Positions 58,358-64,000 of a stretch of 64,000 nt of DNA are shown piece after piece. Source of the DNA: Agarivorans sp. Toyoura001 (lineage in GTDB: Bacteria > Pseudomonadota > Gammaproteobacteria > Enterobacterales > Celerinatantimonadaceae); NCBI RefSeq assembly GCF_005405585.1, contig NZ_BJEQ01000013.1, positions 60,124 through 124,123 on the forward strand, given 5' to 3'. Within the stretch, counting starts at the first letter, position 1. Each line of letters opens with the position of its first letter. Both the position numbers and the translations under genes were made by a program. The notes beneath the pieces were generated by a model. That model did not search any database and had not been told where the DNA came from. It was given only the letters and a program-made list of their open reading frames with translations.

Positions 58358-59988
58358 TAGTTCAACTCCAGCAAACGTGGTTGGTCTACATATATTTGTT
58401 CATTTAAACGCAGTAAGGTGAATACACCGGCAATACCGTCTGCGTTCAAGCTCTGCTGCTGTTGAAAACGTTGTACTTGGCGGCTTAATTCGCCGTCAAA
58501 TATGTACGTTCTACGTGGCCGCTGCCCATGAAGTAATGACAAGCTTTGATCCAACCAATATACGGCATCACCTTGACTGCCTTGTTTCAATATTCCGTCA
58601 TAGCCTCTTGGTGGCTGCCATAGTATTTGGAATTCGCCATTCCAACGCCGCTTCAGCCATCGTTCGGTCACCATTAACGAACGGTCACCTATCCATAATT
58701 CTACTTTGGGCCCCCAATGGCGAATGACAGCATAGAAATACGTACCGCCATCTTCAAGCTCGACCACTGCAGGTAAATTAATACCGCGTAATATGCGCTC
58801 TCCGCCACTTAAGCTAAGGCATTTCAAATCTAAACTTGGCACCAATTTACAATTCGCTTGGGCACTCACGACATCGTAACCCCAAGCGCGCAGTAGGAGT
58901 TGCCAAGAGTTTCCTGGCAAAGTGTTACTTTTTCGTAACTCTTGCCACTCTTGCAGCTGATCCTGATTGCTACTAATAGCAGGAGCCACATCGGCAAACG
59001 TAACTTTTGGCTCTTGTTTAGCAACCACAGGCTCAAGCGGCGCTTCTACAACGGCATTATCAACGGCAACCTCAGGTTGAGAACGTGGCCACTGCTGATA
59101 TAAAAACACCAAGGCCAAAGCAAGGCAGCCCAATACGGCCCCAACATACAAATAGTTAGTATTTACGCTTTTCTCAGGTTCAGACAGCGCAGTTTCTTGA
59201 ATAGCTTGCTCTAATGCGCTTTTGTCTACTTGCATTTGATCACGCGCAAACGTAGCCAGTAATGCGCGGTCACATAATAAATTAATGACCCTAGGAATAC
59301 CCTCAGCGGCTTTAAATACATGATTAACAACAGCAGTAGGAAACAAAGGCCGTTGGCAACCTGCAACCATTAATCGATGGCGAATATATGCTTCTACTTC
59401 GTTTATGGTTAGTGGTAACAAGTGGTAACGCGCGGTAATACGCTGTGCTAGCTGTCGTAATTCTGGTTGTTTTAATTTTTGCTGTAACTCAGGTTGGCCA
59501 ATCAACACCACTCGCAATAATTTACGAGTATCTGTTTCAAAATTAGTTAACAAACGAAGCTGCTCAAGCACTTCTACCGAAAGGTGCTGAGCTTCGTCAA
59601 TCAGCAACATAGTGTTGCCGCCATTCCAATGATTTTCGAGTAAACGCTGGCGAATCACATCACCAAAGTTTTTTAGGGTAAAGTTGTCATGGTTGTAGTC
59701 AATTTTGAGTTCATCGCATACAGTGGCTAGCAACTCTAACTCGGTAAGACTCGGATTTAAGACTAAAGCCACTTGGGTATTGTCGGGAACTTGTTTTAAC
59801 AAGGCACGAGATACCGTGGTTTTACCGGTCCCCACTTCGCCTGTTAACAATACAAAGCCGCCGGTTTCTCCTAAACCAAAGGTCAAGTGAGCCAGTGCTT
59901 CTTTGTGGCGCTCACTCATAAACAAGAAGTCGGGGTTTGGCGCAATCGAAAAGGGATTTTCCTTTAAGCCAAAATAATCCAAATACAT
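58357..59988 (-). CDS. exeA: Type II secretion ATPase ExeA/GspA
   Basis: A 543-residue protein. The N-terminal AAA ATPase (about 1-270) has Walker A GEVGTGKTTVSR and Walker B MLLIDEAQHLS; a membrane helix follows at about 278-296, then a periplasmic part with a C-terminal peptidoglycan-binding domain (SLNADGIAGVFTLLRLNE). The start MYLDYFGLKENPFSIAPNPD is typical of ExeA/MshM-like ATPases. With exeB it should open peptidoglycan for secretin assembly; the core gsp genes are outside the window. The system could export the xylanase. Confidence 0.92.
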   Translation of the reverse strand: MYLDYFGLKENPFSIAPNPDFLFMSERHKEALAHLTFGLGETGGFVLLTGEVGTGKTTVSRALLKQVPDNTQVALVLNPSLTELELLATVCDELKIDYNHDNFTLKNFGDVIRQRLLENHWNGGNTMLLIDEAQHLSVEVLEQLRLLTNFETDTRKLLRVVLIGQPELQQKLKQPELRQLAQRITARYHLLPLTINEVEAYIRHRLMVAGCQRPLFPTAVVNHVFKAAEGIPRVINLLCDRALLATFARDQMQVDKSALEQAIQETALSEPEKSVNTNYLYVGAVLGCLALALVFLYQQWPRSQPEVAVDNAVVEAPLEPVVAKQEPKVTFADVAPAISSNQDQLQEWQELRKSNTLPGNSWQLLLRAWGYDVVSAQANCKLVPSLDLKCLSLSGGERILRGINLPAVVELEDGGTYFYAVIRHWGPKVELWIGDRSLMVTERWLKRRWNGEFQILWQPPRGYDGILKQGSQGDAVYWLDQSLSLLHGQRPRRTYIFDGELSRQVQRFQQQQSLNADGIAGVFTLLRLNEQIYVDQPRLLELN

Positions 59989-60121
59989 TTAACCGCTATC
60001 CTTTCGCCGATTATGGTTTGCACTTTATCTTAAAGTGGCAATCCAAGCCTTTTGGGCATTTATCGGTGTATAATACCTCCTCGCAAGGCGTTTGTGCACT
60101 GAGTTTAACGAGGAGTGATAA

Positions 60122-61354
60122 GTGGAAACCTATTTAGTCGGCGGAGCAGTACGAGATCAACTACTAGGTTTACCCATTAAAGACCGTGACCACGTAGTAG
60201 TGGGAGCTAGCCCTGAGCAAATGCTGCAACTTGGCTACAAGCAGGTAGGAAAAGACTTCCCGGTATTTTTACACCCTCATTCGCAGCAAGAATACGCACT
60301 TGCCCGCACCGAACGAAAGCAAGGCTCTGGCTATACCGGCTTTAGTTGTTACTTCGCCGAAGACGTTACCCTTGAAGACGACCTATTACGTCGCGACCTT
60401 ACCGTAAATGCCATCGCTCGTGCAGAAAGTGGAGCGTTAATAGACCCTTACGGTGGCCAAGCTGATTTACACGCCAAGCTATTACGCCATGTTTCTCCAG
60501 CCTTTGTGGAAGATCCACTACGGGTATTGCGGGTAGCCCGCTTTGCTGCGCGCTTTTATCACCTGGGCTTTAGCGTTGCCGAAGACACTCTCGTTCTAAT
60601 GCGAGAAATTGCTGACTCAGGAGAACTAAACTTTTTAACCCCAGAGCGCATTTGGATGGAGCTAGAAAAAGCCCTACACAGCGAGTCACCGCAGGTCTTT
60701 TTTGAAGTACTACAAGCCGCCAACGCCCTAGAGATATTATTCCCAGAGCTGCACAACTTGTTTGGCGTGCCCGCCAGCCCTAAATGGCATCCCGAGATAG
60801 ACAGCGGTATTCATACACTGATGGTGATAGAGCAAAGCGCCAAGCATAATTACAGTAATCAAGTGCGTTTTGCCGCACTTTGCCACGACTATGGTAAGGC
60901 ACTTACGCCCCAAGAAAAACTGCCTTCGCACCCCGGCCACGGCCCCAAAGGCCTTAAATTAATAAAAGCCTTTTGCCAGCGAATAAAAGTACCCAACGAC
61001 TACCGCGATCTTGCGCTGTTAGTGGCGGAGCATCACATCACCATTCATAGCGCGCTAGAACTACGCCCAGAAACCGTACTAAAGCTGTTTGATCGCTGCG
61101 ATGCTTGGCGCAAGCCTGAACGCTTTACTCAAATACTGGAAGCTGGTGTAGCAGACATTCGCGGCCGTTTAGGTTTTGAGAATAATGACTACCCTGCTTA
61201 CGACTACCTACTGAAACAACTTGAAGTGGCTAATAGCGTAAACGTGCAAGCCATTATAAAAGCCGGCTACCAAGGCGCAGAAATAAGAGAGCAACTACAT
61301 CAGCAGCGCGTTGCGCTGATTAAACAAGAAAAGCTGCGCTACCTCGCCGAATAA
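60122..61354 (+). CDS. cca: CCA tRNA nucleotidyltransferase
   Basis: A 410-residue class II nucleotidyltransferase that adds or repairs the 3' CCA of tRNAs. Motif [13 protein letters not shown] with DRDHVVVG holds the catalytic Asp pair, [16 protein letters not shown] follows, and an HD domain ([13 protein letters not shown] and LVAEHH) gives the bacterial-type phosphohydrolase activity. The start is GTG at 60122, after GAGGAG at proper spacing. It is divergent from exeA. Confidence 0.97.
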   Translation: METYLVGGAVRDQLLGLPIKDRDHVVVGASPEQMLQLGYKQVGKDFPVFLHPHSQQEYALARTERKQGSGYTGFSCYFAEDVTLEDDLLRRDLTVNAIARAESGALIDPYGGQADLHAKLLRHVSPAFVEDPLRVLRVARFAARFYHLGFSVAEDTLVLMREIADSGELNFLTPERIWMELEKALHSESPQVFFEVLQAANALEILFPELHNLFGVPASPKWHPEIDSGIHTLMVIEQSAKHNYSNQVRFAALCHDYGKALTPQEKLPSHPGHGPKGLKLIKAFCQRIKVPNDYRDLALLVAEHHITIHSALELRPETVLKLFDRCDAWRKPERFTQILEAGVADIRGRLGFENNDYPAYDYLLKQLEVANSVNVQAIIKAGYQGAEIREQLHQQRVALIKQEKLRYLAE

Positions 61355-61368
61355 CAAACGTAAGCAAT

Positions 61369-61398
61369 AAAAAAAGCTAGCCCATTGGCTAGCTTTTT
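61369..61398. terminator. Bidirectional terminator between cca and uppP
   Basis: AAGCTAGCC/GGCTAGCTT hairpin with A run before and T run after, between the convergent genes. Confidence 0.9.
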
Positions 61399-61418
61399 AC
61401 GTTTTGAGAAACTTGCTT

Positions 61419-62219
61419 TTAGCTAAGCGCTAAAAAGGCAAATAGCGCAACACCTAGTGCTAAGCGGTAAATAACAAATGGCTTCATACCTACTTTGTTC
61501 ACCCACTTAATAAACAAGTGAATACAAGAATAAGCACTAACAAACGACACCAATATTCCTAGTGACATTGCCGACCAATCGATATCCACTGGCGTTTCGG
61601 CCATATCCTTAGCCATCAATACGCAAGCGCCAACGATCACCGGAATCGACATTAAAAAGGAAAAACGCGCTGCCGCTTCGCGGGTTAAACCCAGCATTAA
61701 GCCAGCAGTAATGGTGATACCACTGCGTGACGTACCTGGAATAATAGCAATAGCCTGAGCAAAACCCACAAACAAGGCTTGTTTCCAACCTATCTGATAT
61801 TCATCTTTTATCAGTTTTGACTGAGAGTCTGCCCACCACAGCAAAGCACCAAATATAATGGTTGTAGACGCAATCACGTAAGCCGAGCGCAAGTACTCTT
61901 CAATCAACGATTTAAACAAACCACCAAATACCACCGCTGGAATGGTGGCCAAAATAATTAACCAAGCTAATAGAGCTTCTGGGCTGCGATTACCGGCAAA
62001 CGACCCCAGCCATGCTTTAAGCATTGCCCATACTTCTTTTCGAAAGTAGCAAATTACCGCAAACAAACTTCCCACATGTACCGCTACGTCGAAGGTAATA
62101 CCTTGATCGTCCCAACCAAAAATCTGCGAAGGTAAGATCAAATGGGCCGAGCTAGAGATAGGGAGAAACTCAGTTAAACCTTGGATCAAAGCCAAAAAAA
62201 TGGTTTCGAATGTACTCAT
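61419..62219 (-). CDS. uppP: Undecaprenyl-diphosphatase UppP (BacA)
   Basis: A 266-residue polytopic enzyme recycling the undecaprenyl carrier for cell-wall synthesis and giving bacitracin tolerance. Both signature motifs are present: [17 protein letters not shown] at the N-terminus and [15 protein letters not shown] centrally. About eight membrane helices. The gene is 23 bases after folK on the same strand. Confidence 0.97.
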   Translation of the reverse strand: MSTFETIFLALIQGLTEFLPISSSAHLILPSQIFGWDDQGITFDVAVHVGSLFAVICYFRKEVWAMLKAWLGSFAGNRSPEALLAWLIILATIPAVVFGGLFKSLIEEYLRSAYVIASTTIIFGALLWWADSQSKLIKDEYQIGWKQALFVGFAQAIAIIPGTSRSGITITAGLMLGLTREAAARFSFLMSIPVIVGACVLMAKDMAETPVDIDWSAMSLGILVSFVSAYSCIHLFIKWVNKVGMKPFVIYRLALGVALFAFLALS

Positions 62220-62242
62220 TAATTGTTCCTTGCTGACAAAAA

Positions 62243-62731
62243 TTAAAAACTGAAAGAATCGACCCGAGTCAAAACTTGGCTGCTATGATCAAAATCTTGC
62301 CATAGTTGCGTGTAAGTTTGATGAAGTGTTGGATGTACTAAATCTCCGGCTATATCTGCCAGCGGTTTTAATACAAAGGCACTTTTTATAATCTCAGCTC
62401 TAGGTAGCACGCAGGGAGCAGCTACCACCAATTGGTTATATAAGAGGATATCGATATCTAAGGTGCGTGACGAGTACTTTTGCGCATCCATTGCTCTGCC
62501 GTGCTCAAATTCAATCCGTTTAATGGCATCAAACACAGCCAATAAAGACAAAGGGCTAGAGATTTTGGCCACCAAATTGTAAAAGGCTGGGCCGCTAAAA
62601 CCTAAGGCTGGGCTTTCGTAAACCGGGCTTAACTCAAGCTCACCAAACTGTTGCTGCAGCGCTTCAACGCCTTGGCGAATATAACGGTCGCGCTCCAAAT
62701 TACTGCCAATCCCGACAAAAATATCAGCCAT
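62243..62731 (-). CDS. folK: Dihydropterin pyrophosphokinase FolK
   Basis: A 162-residue 2-amino-4-hydroxy-6-hydroxymethyl-dihydropteridine pyrophosphokinase of folate synthesis. [20 protein letters not shown] and the signature [15 protein letters not shown] are present, with the DIDIL metal ligands. It overlaps the folB stop by one base (TAATG), so coupling is expected. Confidence 0.94.
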   Translation of the reverse strand: MADIFVGIGSNLERDRYIRQGVEALQQQFGELELSPVYESPALGFSGPAFYNLVAKISSPLSLLAVFDAIKRIEFEHGRAMDAQKYSSRTLDIDILLYNQLVVAAPCVLPRAEIIKSAFVLKPLADIAGDLVHPTLHQTYTQLWQDFDHSSQVLTRVDSFSF

Positions 62732-63096
62732 TATTGAGAGCTATCCGCTTGGCTACGCTCGATTTGTACACCAACATTACTGGCAAAAGGCACCGCACCA
62801 GGCTTGTTAATGGTCACTTTCACCCAAGGAACAGAAAATTTGTTCAATATAAGCGCCGCCACTTTTTCGGCTACCGTTTCCACTAACTCATGTGGCTGCT
62901 GGGTCACTAAGTCACTCACAGCTTGGCTTACCGATGCATAGTCGAGCGCGAGGGACAAATCATCACTCATGGCTGCCGGGCGATTATCCCAGGCCATTTC
63001 CAAATCAATTAACAACTTCTGTTTGATTTGCTTTTCCCACTCGTAGGCGCCAATGGTGGCGAGTACGGTGAGATCTTTAATAAATACTTTATCCAT
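62731..63096 (-). CDS. folB: Dihydroneopterin aldolase FolB
   Basis: A 121-residue folate pathway enzyme (dihydroneopterin aldolase/epimerase). VFIKDLTVLATIGAYEWEKQ contains the catalytic N-terminal motif, and LVTQQPHELVETVAEKVA with VTINKPGAVPFASNVGVQIE completes the family pattern. It begins the folB-folK-uppP run and is divergent from plsY, much as folB and plsY are neighbours in E. coli. Confidence 0.95.
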   Translation of the reverse strand: MDKVFIKDLTVLATIGAYEWEKQIKQKLLIDLEMAWDNRPAAMSDDLSLALDYASVSQAVSDLVTQQPHELVETVAEKVAALILNKFSVPWVKVTINKPGAVPFASNVGVQIERSQADSSQ

Positions 63097-63220
63097 AATT
63101 TTTGGCTGCTGTAGTGTTAACGTGCTTATTAGCCTTAGCTAAAAAAACAGCGTATGATTTGAGCTTTGAAAGAGCGCGATAATACCGCAATTCGGCAATG
63201 GGTGGAATGCTTCTAAGCTA

Positions 63221-63811
63221 ATGGGTTTACTCGGTTTATTTTTTATCACAGCAGCGTATTTACTGGGTTCGATCTCCAGCGCTGTACTGATTTGCCGAAT
63301 TTACCGCCTACCCGACCCTCGTCAGCATGGCTCTAATAACCCCGGCGCAACCAACGTTTACCGTTTAGGCGGAAAGCTTCCCGCAGGATTAGTACTGTTT
63401 TGTGACTTACTAAAAGGCACGCTACCAGTGTGGTTAGGCTATTACGCAGGCCTTGCTCCTATCGTATTGGGCTTTGTGGGCATAGCGGCTTGTTTAGGCC
63501 ATATGTACCCTATCTTTTTTCATTTTGAAGGGGGCAAAGGCGTTGCTACCGCGCTTGGTGGTGTGTTACCTATTGGTTTAGATCTAGCAGCAATGCTGGT
63601 AATAACTTGGTTAATCACTTTAAAATTACGCGGCTACTCCTCTCTCGCGGCCATCATCAGCGTCAGCTTAGCGCCTCTTTATACTTGGCTAATTAAACCT
63701 GAATATACACTACCAGTGGCTATGTTAGCCTGCCTCATCATTATTCGTCACCAAAGCAACATCTCCCGTCTACGCAATCACACTGAAAGTAAAGTGGTTA
63801 ATAAAGACTAA
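63221..63811 (+). CDS. plsY: Glycerol-3-phosphate acyltransferase PlsY
   Basis: A 196-residue inner-membrane acyltransferase using acyl-phosphate to start phospholipid synthesis. The three motifs are present: [12 protein letters not shown], the glycine-rich [16 protein letters not shown], and [14 protein letters not shown]. About five membrane helices. PlsC, which adds the second chain, is at 30 kb. A terminator and an IS end follow within 70 bases. Confidence 0.97.
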   Translation: MGLLGLFFITAAYLLGSISSAVLICRIYRLPDPRQHGSNNPGATNVYRLGGKLPAGLVLFCDLLKGTLPVWLGYYAGLAPIVLGFVGIAACLGHMYPIFFHFEGGKGVATALGGVLPIGLDLAAMLVITWLITLKLRGYSSLAAIISVSLAPLYTWLIKPEYTLPVAMLACLIIIRHQSNISRLRNHTESKVVNKD

Positions 63812-63839
63812 GTCATGTTTGCGAACAACAACAAACAAT

Positions 63840-63870
63840 AAAAAAGGCGCTGTATTCAGCGCCTTTTTTA
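63840..63870 (+). terminator. Rho-independent terminator after plsY
   Basis: AAAGGCGCTG/CAGCGCCTTT hairpin with a TATT-type loop and seven T. Confidence 0.92.
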
Positions 63871-63876
63871 TTGTTG

Positions 63877-64000
63877 TGTACCGTCCTAAATAAGGTTGAC
63901 ACATATCCAACATGAAATTGGAGAGTGTCATGAAAACAACCAGTAAACGTACCCAACGAAATTATTCTCTTGCCTTTAAATTGGCAGTGGTAGACCAAGT
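63877..64000 (+). mobile_element. Left end of an IS3-like element (runs off window)
   Basis: A TGTACCGTCC start, typical of TG...CA-ended IS3-family elements, directly follows the plsY terminator. A TTGACA-like box and an open frame with a transposase-like start follow. Only 124 bases are inside the window, so family assignment depends on the first 23 residues and the end sequence. Confidence 0.7.
63930..64000 (+). CDS. IS3-family OrfA-like transposase (N-terminal start, partial)
   Basis: The frame opens at ATG 63930 with GGAGAG upstream and reads MKTTSKRTQRNYSLAFKLAV followed by VDQ at the edge. NYSLAFKLAVV resembles the first helix of the helix-turn-helix in OrfA of IS3-type elements. The remainder lies outside the window. 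An in-frame ATG six codons upstream is less well placed. Confidence 0.7.
   Translation, partial: MKTTSKRTQRNYSLAFKLAVVDQ

Overview
The window looks like chromosomal DNA of a marine, polysaccharide-degrading gammaproteobacterium of the Alteromonadales, probably Agarivorans or a close relative. This is an inference from gene content, moderate GC and gene order; no rRNA is present to settle it. Most of the window is housekeeping sequence that resembles the E. coli tolC / nudF-cpdA-parE / parC-plsC / hldE-glnE-ygiF / ygiM / cca-uppP-folB-plsY neighbourhood, with insertions and rearrangements.

Layout. 1-2.5 kb: minus-strand group of an AI-2E family (PerM/YdiK-type) membrane protein, an HlyD/AaeA-like adaptor and the start of a DUF2955 membrane protein. 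2.7-5.4 kb: GH31 glycosidase with an inserted PA14 domain. 5.6-8.8 kb: NhaR-like regulator, then a plus-strand run of an HPF/RaiA-like ribosome-associated protein, a Bax-inhibitor-1/YccA protein, a TerB-like DUF533 protein and a 57-residue DUF2986 protein. 9.1-11.3 kb: secreted GH10 xylanase with two CBM9-like modules. 11.5-13.4 kb: membrane-anchored thioredoxin-fold protein overlapping a MipA/OmpV-like outer-membrane protein. 13.4-16.1 kb: rimI, holD, rluF and an HDOD protein.

16.3-19.8 kb is the one clearly accessory region. It holds one intact REP-associated tyrosine transposase (RAYT, IS200-like), three truncated RAYT copies and several solitary element ends sharing the core TAAAAGGGGTCAGAGTCA. 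Between them lie an orphan CdiA-CT RNase A-like toxin C-terminus with a CdiI-like immunity gene, the last ~26 codons of a second toxin-like protein followed by a small CxxC protein that is probably its immunity partner, and the 5' stub of an FAD-dependent oxidoreductase. A tRNA-Leu(CAA) gene with its own promoter and terminator closes the region. I read it as an array of toxin/immunity cassettes separated by RAYT elements in one orientation.

20-29.5 kb: RDD protein, lptG/lptF, divergent pepA, holC, valS, a DUF445 protein and a solute-binding protein. 29.5-40 kb: rraB-plsC, parC and parE flanking a GGDEF/EAL protein, then yqiA, cpdA, yqiB and nudF, all on the minus strand. 40-50 kb: tolC, hldE, an LpxL-type acyltransferase, glnE, a TVGYGD-filter ion channel, elyC and ygiF. 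50-57 kb: a DUF47/PhoU-like protein with a Pit phosphate transporter, a YgiM-like SH3 protein, and a two-gene RND efflux operon. 57.5-64 kb: exeB/exeA of type II secretion, cca, uppP, folK/folB, plsY and the left end of an IS3-like element running off the window.

Cell-envelope functions dominate: LPS export and synthesis (lptFG, hldE, lpxL), undecaprenyl phosphate recycling (uppP), phospholipid synthesis (plsC, plsY), outer-membrane export (tolC, exeAB) and several efflux or adaptor proteins. Replication and translation genes (parCE, holC, holD, valS, cca, rluF, tRNA-Leu) make up most of the rest.
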